DNA of 64,000 bases from Dichomitus squalens LYAD-421 SS1 (Eukaryota; Basidiomycota; Agaricomycetes; Polyporales; Polyporaceae). The stretch's first letter is position 1, and the number at the start of each line of letters is the position of its first letter. This document shows positions 12,353 through 24,222 of this stretch, piece after piece. Position numbers and translations under genes: made by a program. The notes below the pieces were generated by a model, which saw only the letters and a list, made by a program, of their open reading frames with translations, was not told where the DNA came from and made no database searches. Location: positions 400,736 through 464,735 of the forward strand of contig NW_006766892.1 of the NCBI RefSeq assembly GCF_000275845.1, given 5' to 3'.

Positions 12353-14204
12353 TGCTGGTCCGGGGGCCTGAACGGCGGATGGAAGTTCGAGGCTGGGGAG
12401 AAGGCAACAAGCGACCGCCGGCGACTTTTATATCCTCAGCGAGGTCCGAAGTCGACGCGAGACGTGGGCGGGAGCCAATGCTCAGGGGTCGGACAGTGAG
12501 ACCTGCTGATCGCTGATGGAAAGCATGACGAGGGCTGTTAGGGAGCTTGCGCGATAATGGTGGCCAGTGGGCTCCGTGATGCGTATTCCTCCCAGGCCCA
12601 TGGGAAGATTGTCGTAACGCGCGAACAATTCCGCCCAAGGGAGGAACTGCGGGAGCACATGGAACTGTCGAGGACCCATCATTCCCACTGTCCTCTAAAT
12701 GCAGCTCTTCTCGGCATACTTGTCGAGCCTTAGGCGGCTATAGTCAACGATGGAGGACACAGTTCGAGCGCATCATGGCGCGTTCTCGAGCGCAACAGAC
12801 TGTTTTGGAACGAGATGTACAGCCTGATGTTTTGGTCGAGAAAGCCGCAGCACGCCGGTCGCAATCAGTGAGTCGGGGTGGCGCATCAAATCGAGGACTT
12901 GTACAGCCACACATACGTGCCAAGACCCGCGGCGAATCACCGACCCCTTTATTCAACGCCTTCGGGAACAGTCCTGCCGCAGGGTTAAGTACAAGCTCAA
13001 CTCTGATCTGGCCCTGACTGAGGCCTTGATCTGAGTACACATCCGGCGAGACTCGTAGATGAATATGTATGCGATTGGCAAGCTTATCAGACAAGGTACG
13101 GTTGCCGGGCAGGATTGCGTCAACTCTATGCACGTCTGTGACTTGGCCATGAAATATCAGTTTGCCATAGTTGACCCGGACGCTGATTTCTCATATGTAT
13201 ATGTATATGTCGGGGACTTTTGAATCAGCATCGTCCGCTTCGAGCTTGTCTCTCGCCACGCCGTCGCCGTCGTGCCCGATGGCGATGGCGGGTTCTCATA
13301 TTCCAGCGGGGCATAGAACTCCGAACTCTGAGGGTGCAAACCTATACTTCAGTTGGATAGCCTGTTCCTATGCTATATGATGTCCAAATACTGATGGACA
13401 TTGGACGAGGAGTCTCGAGTGCCCTGATGCTAGGAACAGCATATAATGACATAGTACAATCCCTTACTATTTTGTCTGTCCAACAGGTCAAGACTGCTAT
13501 CGACTGAATGCGATGGCGATGCGCACTCTGCGGAGCTGCTCACTGCGACCGACGGCGATGACGGACCCGGACACACTGAGCAATGATGCCGAGTAAAAAG
13601 GACTTAAACAGGCAGACATAGGCGCTCGTCGCGGGGGAGATTGCTCTTCTCGAGCCAAATCACAGACGTGCAGCGGTAAGCTCCTGAGTTTGAGAAGAGC
13701 TCAAGAGATCGTCGGATCCCCGACGAAAGCTCTTGCATAGTGAGATGTTTGATGGATCCTCTGACTCGGACTTACACGCTCCCACTTCGGCAAGTCATCG
13801 AAGTTTGCGCTGTCCGAGAAGCATGTGTTCTTGGAGGGCGAGCTCTGCTGTAAAACGCTGATCAATACGTACGTATGTATAGACAAAGAGCATCCGAGTC
13901 GATACATTTTCAGCTCACAACGGACGAAAGAGGCCCCATTATTATAATATTGCGCTGTAGTGCGGTCATTAGGGGCTGTGCAGTGGCCGGATTGGGTGCG
14001 GACGAGCAGGGGCTCGCGTCTCAGATCGTCTGACCGTATCATCATCACAACAGTCTGATTCTTGAATATACCAGTGCTTTCCATCTTGCCCCGTCGTGCA
14101 TACTACCATCGGGATATACCCTCGCAACCTCATCTCACTAGCATCTGCCTCATCCACCGTATCTATTGACATTCTAGCATCTTAATCCACTCACAAAACA
14201 CGCT
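12353..14204. other. Long intergenic region, no gene seen
   Basis: About 1.85 kb. The left end is the sedolisin promoter and the right end that of the GRAM protein. A short (ATATGT)n-like tract lies at 13193-13210. Open frames are short, disrupted and without family resemblance. Confidence 0.45.
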
Positions 14205-14976
14205 ATGTCCCTCAACAAGGCAGTCCTCAGCCCGGCACACACACCGATCCCGCTCCAAGATGAGATGCACCTCCGAGAAGTCGAGGGCGCAGAGTTTGTG
14301 ATCACGCTCCCCGACGCGAGTTCCAAGGAGCTCAAGGGTAAGGGCAAGGTCTTCCTCACAGACCTTCGGGTGCGTCTACCGCTCGCTTCTTCCGCCACCC
14401 AGTAGACTGAGATCATACCGCTATCCCCATACGCTACCCCGATCCCTCGGACTTCACTACCCCGCCAACCCGTGTACCGTAAAAACCCTCGCATCGAACC
14501 TCTGTGCGATCGCAGCTGATCCTTGTTGCCGACAAGGACAAGGACGGCCGGACAGACAACGGCTTCGAGACCCTCGCCGTCTCGCACGCCTCCATCCTCG
14601 CCGTCAAGTCCGAATCCCCGCGCATCCCCGTCTTCGGCAACGGGCCCCGTATCCTGCTCGAGATTAAGCCCTCCCCGGGCGGTGGTCTCCCGGAGGGCAC
14701 GACCCGCGTTGAGATCCGCAAGGGCGACAAGGACGCCATCGCCAGCTTCGCCTCCGCCATCGACAAGACGCGCGAACGCACGGTGAACAAGAGCAGGGCG
14801 CTGGCCGAGGATGACCAGGATCTCCGTGAGTACCGCCGTCTGCGATGTCTACGTGTTCATGTGTTCACGCTGTTTGCGGCGCAGCGGAGTATGGGGGTCC
14901 GGGGCCGAGCTCGTCCTCAACAACGTACGTCACCGCGGATGTCCCTTCCGATGCGCCCCCTGGCTATGAGCCTTGA
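14205..14976 (+). CDS. GRAM-domain WBP2-like protein with PPxY motif
   Basis: Three exons (14205-14369, 14516-14825, 14885-14976) join in frame to 188 residues. Residues ~20-150 resemble the GRAM/PH-like domain of WW-domain-binding protein 2: FVITLPDASSKELKGKGKV, LILVADKD, a buried FETLAVSHASILAVK segment, and a final helix (IASFASAIDKTRE). The C-terminus is short and Ser/Thr/Pro-rich and ends DAPPGYEP, which contains the WW-binding motif PPGY. In WBP2 such motifs recruit WW proteins including NEDD4-type ubiquitin ligases; partnership with a fungal Rsp5 homologue is inferred. Fungal members are poorly studied, and the family call rests on layout plus the PPxY motif. Confidence 0.7.
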
Positions 14977-15268
14977 TTCGCCCTCGCCTTCGGATTCCTG
15001 GAGTCACCAGTGTACCATACTCTTACATAGGACCTCACGCCGCCTGTATCATCTGTACTCACCGCAACACACATCAACGGAATGTATCGCTGCCATCTCT
15101 ACTCCAGATGTCATGTTTCATGGCAGCGTGTTAGCGAGGCAAAATGTAGCGACCACTTGGACCCGCAATGCGAATCCTGCAAGGCCACATGCAAAGCGGG
15201 CTGCTCGACGCCTGAAGGTGTGTCTCGTACAAATACAACTAACTACATGTGGAAGGCTCTAGATCGCC

Positions 15269-17114
15269 TTAAACGTGGACCTCCAGCGTTCTGGTCCGTC
15301 GCCCATCCGATGGCGCATCCACTACTTCCACAAGCTCGACGCTGATCGATCGCTCCTGCTCGCGCCCATCCACACCGTGCACCCAGTGGCGTATCGCGCC
15401 CCAGTCTACCTTCCGCGTCTTCCACGGAGAGGGGGGATGAGTATCGTGTGAACGTATGGACGTGTGCGTCGTCGGGGACGCTAGGGACCGCTCAGCGAAG
15501 ACGATCGGAGATGGCGAGCGCGCGGTGGCCATGGCCTCGATTGCGCGCTCGACCTCACGCCCGATGCGAGTTGTCGAGAGCGCGTCGTCCGTAGAGATCT
15601 TGCGGAGGTCGAGGACGAGCCGCTGGCCTGCGGAAATCATGAGACAGAGGGTGAAGCTGTTGGCGAGCATGTTTAGAGCGCGCTGTTGGGGACGTTGCAA
15701 TTAGTTCCGGGCGGTAAAGCATCAAGATTAGGCAGTCTGACGCACTTCTGCGTAATATGCCCTGTTACATGGGCTGTTAGAACTGGACTCAAGGAGGACA
15801 ACGTAGAAGCGCGCACTCACCATATGAAGATGTTGAATAGACCGCTGAAGAGCGTTAGACTGAAGTAGAGTATGGCTTGAAAGGTGCGGTGAGTTCCACC
15901 TTCATATATGGGTGATACAACGCGACCAACCGTCACGCATTATGACCCTCACGATAGGCGACTGCCAAGCCAGATGGAGATGAAGGTCGAACTGTCGAAT
16001 CGAAACCATCGTCAAGATGAATATTACACATTCTAACGCGAGGCTGCGAAGATGTCAGGAGCCATACGTTTATCGACAGAAACATCATGCACACCTAGGA
16101 ATCCATAGAATCCACTACAATTCCCAATGAGCACATCATGCGGTCTCAGAATAGTGCGCAAGACTCACTGCGAATGCTAATTGCAAGAGTACCTCATTGA
16201 ACGGAGAGCAGAGAAGACTAGAGACGGTGGGGCACGCACAAGGTATAGAGCTTATACACGTCCCAACTATGGAGGCCAGCGGGTATGCATTGTCTGTGTA
16301 GGTGTTAGAAAGCGATGTCGCAGTTAAGCACCTAGTACGTACAACCGACAGAGACGACACCCCAAACGAGGAGTGATACACTAGCGGCAGCGTAAAGTAC
16401 AAACAACGCCGCGAGGATTGCGAGGATTTTGACATGACGACCCCACGTCGCCCATGCTCGTAGCAATACAAGTACTAGATGAGGCAAGGGTCGTTGTTCA
16501 ACGCCGCGTCATCCAGCGAAAGCATGCGGACGCACCGTGGACCGAGGCGAACGAGGCAAACTGTATAAGCGACAGGGCGAGCGTCGCATTGTAGCAGAAC
16601 TGAGCGCATATATTCGGTTCGAAGTGAGGTCAGGCGGGAAGGGTGGCATATGACATACTGTATGCGCGTTACTGCGCCAGATCCCAAGTGTCTGCAACGT
16701 ACTCGCCCCCAAGAATACCAGGTTCCCGTAGCGGTTGATGAGATACAAGACCTTGACGGTCGACCAACGCGCGGGCCAAATGTGCTTGACCTGCGTGCAG
16801 CGTATGAGTGAGCGCTCACTAGGCATGCCAAGCGCGGAAACCTACCTCGTCCGGGAGGGCTTCGAAGGCCTCGTGAATGAGGATGACATATCCCGCAAGG
16901 CTGAGCATACTGGAGTGGTATTCGATATATCAGGTCATTTCACTCGACGCATATAGCTGCTCACCGCACGAGGAAGAGGTCGTTGTAGTACTGAACATCA
17001 TCAAGTGTGAACGCATCATGGGCGACCAACCTAAAGCAAAGAAGGGACGCCGGGGTCAGATGAAGGAAGTGGTAGGATAGCTGCGGTTCGAACAACTCAA
17101 GCTACTTACTGCAT
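15269..17114 (-). CDS. DUF6533-family multi-pass membrane protein
   Basis: A basidiomycete-expanded membrane family of unknown function. The N-terminal signature is clear: LDDVQYYNDLFLVR, a first helix, then EALPDEVKHIWPARW followed by KVLYLINRYGNLVFLG (exon near 16830-16680). Downstream exons add further helices (FCYNATLALSLIQFASFASV; VKILAILAALFVLYAAASVS; LECVIFILTMVSIRQFDLHL; AILYFSLTLFSGLFNIFIW) and a long final exon (about 15680-15269) opening with RALNMLANSFTLCLMISAGQ and ending in a hydrophilic tail. Start is placed at 17114, where ATG-CA joins the next exon in frame at 17030; this tiny first exon is the least certain part. One internal exon is only 16 nt. No function should be assigned. 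Confidence 0.75.
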
Positions 17115-17119
17115 GCTCT

Positions 17120-17967
17120 TCCGGCACCTTCGATCGCTGACGTCCTCCGGCACTCCCCTACTGGACTCCCTTTAAATTGCAGACTGGGTGCAGAGCGTCG
17201 GTCAGGGCGGCATTCAGGATAGCACTACCAAACGAGAGTACGAGTGCGGGAGAGAGGGAGACATAGATGTGCATGGGGAGGTCATACAAGTTGCGGAGGT
17301 CGTGGGTGCATTACGCGAAATGGTCTACGGTAGTGTGCGGCTCGGCTAAGTGTAATCAAGGAACTAACCTGATGATGGCGGAGTACTTAGATCTGCAGCT
17401 GTCGATATCCGCTGTATGGGCCGTCGGAGCCGATACTTAGGGTAGTATATCCAGGAAGATTGATTGGAGATAGCTACAATGCGAACGGGGCTGTGATGTC
17501 CACACTGATGCCTATGGGACATACGACAAATGGATTGTCTAGACTCCGAGATGCGACGCGTAGCTAGGTTGACGTTGGGCGGCGAGGAACGGATGGGAAA
17601 TAGAGGAACGGCGTCCGGACGTGGGCGACATACATACTTATACAGCAGAGCGACAGCAGAAAAAGACGATGGAAAGAGTGGGGAAGTAGCGTCGTGATAG
17701 AGTCGTTGATGGCAAATTCGATGTGTTATGGGACCGTCGCTGGAGTTCATAAACCAACATCTGTACTAATTGCTCCCGCCTCGACCACCTCCGGTGCTTC
17801 CACAGCTCGTCGGTGCCCTTCCTCTTAACACGACTGCTAGTGGTCAGATCCCTATATGATGCTCCATAGCTCGCGGTTCCTGCTTGGAGTTCAGAGACAA
17901 ATGAAGCGAAGAGGAACAGGAAGCCATTTGAAGAACGTCCTCCACTTTTCTGGGCGCAGTCATTCAT
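17120..17967 (-). pseudogene. Decayed coding sequence, probably a membrane protein
   Basis: Minus-strand fragments look coding but do not join. At 17159-17294 a segment runs LYDLPMHIYVSLSPALVLSF and on to TDALHPVCN before TAG, with an in-frame stop just upstream and no acceptor between. At 17640-17970 there is an open stretch with RDLTTSSRVKRKGTDELW, and a hydrophobic segment (FHRLFLLSLCCISMYVAHVR) in another frame. This could be the wreck of a second multi-TM gene next to the DUF6533 gene, or a real gene whose exons I failed to place. Confidence 0.3.
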
Positions 17968-18318
17968 TCACATGAGTAGCATGTGGGTCTCCCTGCTTCT
18001 GGCTCGTCGGTGTGAAAAAGCTTCGGTCCCGGGCAAGGTCTTCAGACGGACCGGACGCTTATTACCTACCTTGCTCTTGTCAAGAGAACCCGAGGACCGA
18101 ACGTCGTCAATCTCGCCGTATCTATCTAAAGATATAGCTTGCAACAACGATTGTATGGGAAACCACCGTCCCTGACATATCGACATAGACCCTCACAGGG
18201 AGCTATGACACCTAGCGTGTCCTAGAATGCAACATGCGCAGCAGCATTACACAAGCGCACTGCACGAGCATCAGCGCGACGGGAACAGATGGGTGATGTC
18301 AGTGGGTCTAACGCACCT

Positions 18319-19497
18319 TTAATAGGGCTTGAACTTCCTCGACTGCTTCAGCTTCTCAATCTTCGCCTTGTCTTCCTCGAACTTCTTTTTGAGGTCCACG
18401 ATTTCTGTAGGAGATACGATCAGTCACCGACTCAACCCACGGCCATCGCGCTCCCAATCCCACGACAATTAAGCCGTATCTACGGGCGACGCACCTTTCC
18501 GTTTCTTCTCGTGGACTTGGAACGCATAGAACGCGTCCTTCTCCTTCTTATCCTTCTTTTTCCTATGCCGCTTGCTCCCAGCACCGGAGGCGGCCCCAGC
18601 GACCTGCTCGCCCATGAACCGCTTGCTCGCGACGCCCACCCCACCACCAAGCGTCTTGCCGTACGCGCCCCCACGCGTGACCAGCGTAAAGCCGTCCTCG
18701 TCGACGATCGCCTCGCCCTTCCTGTACTGGCTCTCCTGCCGCTTCTTCGCTTGCTCGTGCTCGAACGCCTCCATCCACGAGTCCGCGTGCGCACGCACGA
18801 CGTCCAACGGCGGTCGCAGGGCCGAGTAGAGCGCCTTGTAATGCTCGAGCCCCAGCGGGGTCTCGCGGTCGATCGGCCAAGGATAAGGTTTTGTCGGGGG
18901 CTTGAGGGCGCGTGCGAGCGAGGAGCTGTCCAGGAAGACGACGTAGGCCGTGTGGCCCGTGCGCCGGAACGTTCGTAGAGGGATAGAGGGCAGGGGCACG
19001 ACCTTGGGGCCTTCGGGCTGGCTGATCTTTCGCTTCTTCTTCGGCCGCGCCTCCCCGTCCTCCTCGTCGTCCGAGCCAGAGGGCTCCTCACTGCCGCTGC
19101 CCACTCCGCCCTCCTCGCCCTCGTCCCCGCTCTCATCCTCATCCTCCGCCGTGTCTTGTTGCGCGCTCGTGCCGCCCGTGCTGAACACTACCCTCTCGAC
19201 AGTCCCACACGACTTGAACAGAACAGTGAGCTCGCGCTCCGTCGCGTCAGGGGGGACGTTCACGAGAAAGAGCGTGCGGCCCTCAGGCAGCTCCTCCTTT
19301 TGCTTGCCCTTCGCGTTCTTCTGCTTCGCGACAGAGTGTGCGCGTGCGTATATGATATGTATTGTAGTAGACGAGTAGGCGATGGGCAGGACGGTGAACC
19401 CAGAGACTGCCGTAGGCAGCGAGGAAGAAGAGGCCGTGGAGGTAGACGCAGTCGCGCGTTTCTGTTTTTGCTTTGCTGGCGAGGAGGAAGAGCCCAT
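18319..19497 (-). CDS. RRP7: Ribosomal RNA-processing protein 7 (RRP7)
   Basis: Ribosome-biogenesis factor acting in the nucleolus on 40S precursors; in yeast Rrp7 belongs to the UTP-C/CURI complexes. Two exons (19497-18495, 18404-18319) encode 362 residues. An RRM-like domain begins near residue 72 (GRTLFLVNVPPDATERELTV) and is interrupted by an acidic insert (EDEDESGDEGEEGG, then PKKKRK), as in other RRP7 proteins. It resumes at TGHTAYVVFLDSSSLARAL. The C-terminal RRP7 domain carries DSWMEAFEHEQAKKR, DEDGFTLVTRGG, the basic SKRHRKKKDKKEKDAFYAFQ, and the diagnostic end KKKFEEDKAKIEKLKQSRKF then KPY. Nothing looks broken. Confidence 0.92.
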
Positions 19498-19783
19498 GAT
19501 TGAGACCCAGTACCAGTATCAGAGAGTCAGATTGATCCAATCGCTAGCAGGATAGTCGGCGTGCAGATGGCTGGACGCAGTCGCTGGCAGTAGAGTCAGG
19601 CATGGCACAAGAGAAAATGTTTCCGCGAAGACGTCTTCCCGATTCGGACAATTGTTTGGCAACAGCCTTTGCACCAAACAACGTATACTGGGCGCCAATC
19701 GAGGGTCAAGGGAACGGCCCTGCGCGTTTCGATCGTAATCCGGTCACAAAAATACAAACGGCTTCAACAACCCCAGTATCCCA

Positions 19784-20418
19784 TCACAGCTCCTCCTCAC
19801 AATCTCCTCCAGAAACATCCGGCCTTTTCCGATAAAACCAATTTCGGTGGTCTTTCAGGGTGTACCCTGCGCAACCGAATTTCGCGATCATGGTTGAATA
19901 GAGTGCTTTGATGCACTCAGGGCTGGGGTTTCCTCCAAACACCTCAAAATACTCTGTGTTGGATGTTAAGAAGTAAGCCTTTGATGCAACTGTCACATAA
20001 GGGCTTGTTGAACTCACCTTGGCGGATGAGCCGGGCTGACTTGGGAAGGGTGCACCGGCGCTTCACAATGCCGGATTTAGGCATGAGTGCTTTTTCATCG
20101 GCTGGTTGATATTTGAGCTAATCCGCTGCAAGTGTTGGATGCTGGCTGGTCACAGCACTTGGAAGCTTTTGATTTATAGCACTGTAGGTCTGCGTGCACC
20201 ATCTTGCTGGAGAGTTTCGCTTTGCATAGCTCGGATAACACAGGATGCTTTTCCAAATCTGCCAAAGGCTCAATGCAAGGGAGGGGGGTTACCTTTGTGA
20301 GGGCGTTTAATTTAGACGCCTTTAACCCTGACCCTATTATGATAGGAGAAGCCGAGATAGCTGCGCTTCGCGGACTGATCCGCTTACCCGCATGTAATTT
20401 GAGTGCAGCTTCTAGCAT
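19784..20418 (-). CDS. Small homeodomain-like DNA-binding protein
   Basis: Three exons (20418-20200, 20117-20018, 19953-19784) joined at consensus sites give 162 residues. The last two exons form a helix-turn-helix-like module of about 60 residues: basic KRRCTLPKSARLIRQEYFEV, a loop with NPSPECIKALYSTMIAK, and a recognition helix LKDHRNWFYRKRPD. NWFYRKR resembles the WFxNRR core of homeodomains (Trp, Phe and the basic tail kept). The N-terminal ~75 residues are unremarkable and their exon is the least certain. It lies 286 bp upstream of RRP7 on the same strand. Alternatives are a gene fragment or a domesticated transposon-derived DNA-binding domain. Homeodomain kinship is inferred from the motif only. 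Confidence 0.5.
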
Positions 20419-20501
20419 GCTTAACCCCGCCCGTTACTTCATACGGATGGTTCATTACTATATATAGAGTAAACTGCGGATTCAATTATGCACTACATTT
20501 G

Positions 20502-22839
<2,338 letters not shown>

Positions 22840-23114
22840 GTATCCAAGTATCGAAGAACACGAGCCAAGCCCGGAAGGAAGAAGTACGGCAAGAAGAAGC
22901 AGACAGACAGACAAGGGATTACCAGAGGGTTGCGTCTAGGATACCACACAAGGCGCGGACAGGACGCGAGCGATCGTCGAAGACCATCAGCCCACAAAAA
23001 GACATGAACAACGCAGCCACAAGCGCGTACCGTAACACAACGCGTCGCGTACCGTGCCCCAATCACGCGCTCGCTCGCACATTTGCCTACCTACTAAGCG
23101 CCCCCTCTGCAATC
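22840..23114. promoter_or_regulatory. CDC7 upstream region
   Basis: Contains a purine-rich run (22870-22905) just before the CDC7 start. No specific element recognised. Confidence 0.3.
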
Positions 23115-23437
23115 GATAGCTCCTCGACTGCTAAACGTAACCACCTCATTCGTGCATGTTCTGGCTCAAGAATGCGATGCGCAGGGAAAAGTACTGGATC
23201 CAAGTCACACCAGCACGATGTCATCAACTTCTGGGCATTCCTGATCTTCCATCTTCCTACTGGACTTGGACAGCACTGTTGGCTGAACGTTGTATTGTAC
23301 TCTTCCGGGTACTATCGGAATGTCGAAGACAAGATGCTACCGAGGGCTCTGTGTAAGTCGGTATGCCCTGCAAATCGCATTCTTGAGCCAGAACATGCAC
23401 GAATGAGGTGGTTACGTTTAGCAGTCGAGGAGCTATC
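23115..23437. repeat. Inverted repeat, 72-bp arms around a 179-bp spacer
   Basis: Positions 23115-23186 and 23366-23437 are reverse complements over 72 bp with two mismatches (GC versus TT near the inner end). A transcript across it would fold into a long hairpin. It could be a MITE-like element or a local inversion-duplication; no obvious target-site duplication is seen. The arms are open in two frames but resemble no protein I know. Confidence 0.9.
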
Positions 23438-23933
23438 CCCGTCCGAAGCTCCAGAGTTACTTGCACACGTTGACACCAGCGTAACCACTCGCAGCGTCAG
23501 CTCGCATCCTTTATGCAAGGGCTTCGTGTGTCCTGGCATTGTCCCACTCACCAAACACAAGCCAATGCACGAGACTACTGATCATCGTGTGTTATAGAGT
23601 GAATTCTATCAAACTGTACTACTTGATTACCTCTATGTCAACACTAATGTTGAAGAAGACCCATGAAATTACTATAGGCATGGTTCAGCAGTGTGTATCA
23701 GTCTAATGTAGTGGTCTTCGAGGATGTTGAGGTCTAAGACTCAGCGCGCAGTAATGAACCACTCCAGACGCAACTGTCGGATTCGGACCCGCAGCAGATG
23801 GGCGCTTATTCCGCCCTCGTGTGCTCTCTGAGACAGTATCTCCTCCCGATGGCTTCCAGGCAGTCCCTACAACTCTCCAGACTCTATTGGAGCAAAACAA
23901 GGATGAAGAGGGGCCTTAGGAGGCCCAAAAAGG
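23438..23933. other. Intergenic, no gene seen
   Basis: Short open frames only. Nothing recognised between the inverted repeat and the tRNA fragment. Confidence 0.4.
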
Positions 23934-23973
23934 AATGACCAACGCAGGACTCGAACCTGCATCGCAAACATCT
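23934..23973 (-). pseudogene. tRNA 3'-half fragment
   Basis: On the minus strand this reads as a T-arm (GCAGG TTCGAGT CCTGC) followed by an acceptor 3' strand (GTTGGTC) and A, very like the last 28 nt of the intact tRNA-Arg 60 bp away. No matching 5' half (a GACCAAC-like strand or D-arm) lies upstream. The internal B box (GGTTCGAGTCC) is intact, so it could still bind TFIIIC. Confidence 0.65.
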
Positions 23974-24001
23974 AAACAACTAGTGAAAGCGCCAAAAGAT
24001 A

Positions 24002-24086
24002 TGACCACCGCAAGACTCGAACTTGCAACCTTTTGGTGCCCGCGTGGCGATCGAAGCCAAACGCGCTACCATTGCGCCAGGTAGCC
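24002..24086 (-). tRNA. tRNA-Arg (anticodon UCG) with 13-nt intron
   Basis: Folds as a cloverleaf: acceptor GGCTACC/GGTGGTC with two G-U pairs and discriminator A; D-arm GCGC-AATGGTA-GCGC; anticodon stem TTTGG/CCAAA; variable AGGTT; T-arm GCAAG-TTCGAGT-CTTGC. The 20-nt anticodon loop is 13 nt too long. Removing TCGCCACGCGGGC after position 37 leaves a 7-nt loop CTTCGAA with anticodon TCG. An intron one base 3' of the anticodon is the canonical eukaryotic position. Encoded 3' CCA is absent, as expected. Confidence 0.88.
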
Positions 24087-24222
24087 ATGAAGAGTAAAGG
24101 TGGTAACAGTGTTATAGCTGTGTTTAGGGTCTGGGGGTACGCGGAGGACAGTGGCATCGGCCTCTCAGCTGTTCCGTTCTCTCATCCATGTCGTCAGTAC
24201 TGAGCTCTGGCAATTGAGCCAG

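Noticed and set aside
13190..13215. Short (ATATGT)n tract as a possible microsatellite or regulatory array
   Set aside because: Only about three units; too short to call a feature of interest.
23000..23600. Protein-coding gene from frames shared by the two inverted-repeat arms
   Set aside because: The shared peptide arises because the arms are inverted copies; frames end quickly and have no splice context.
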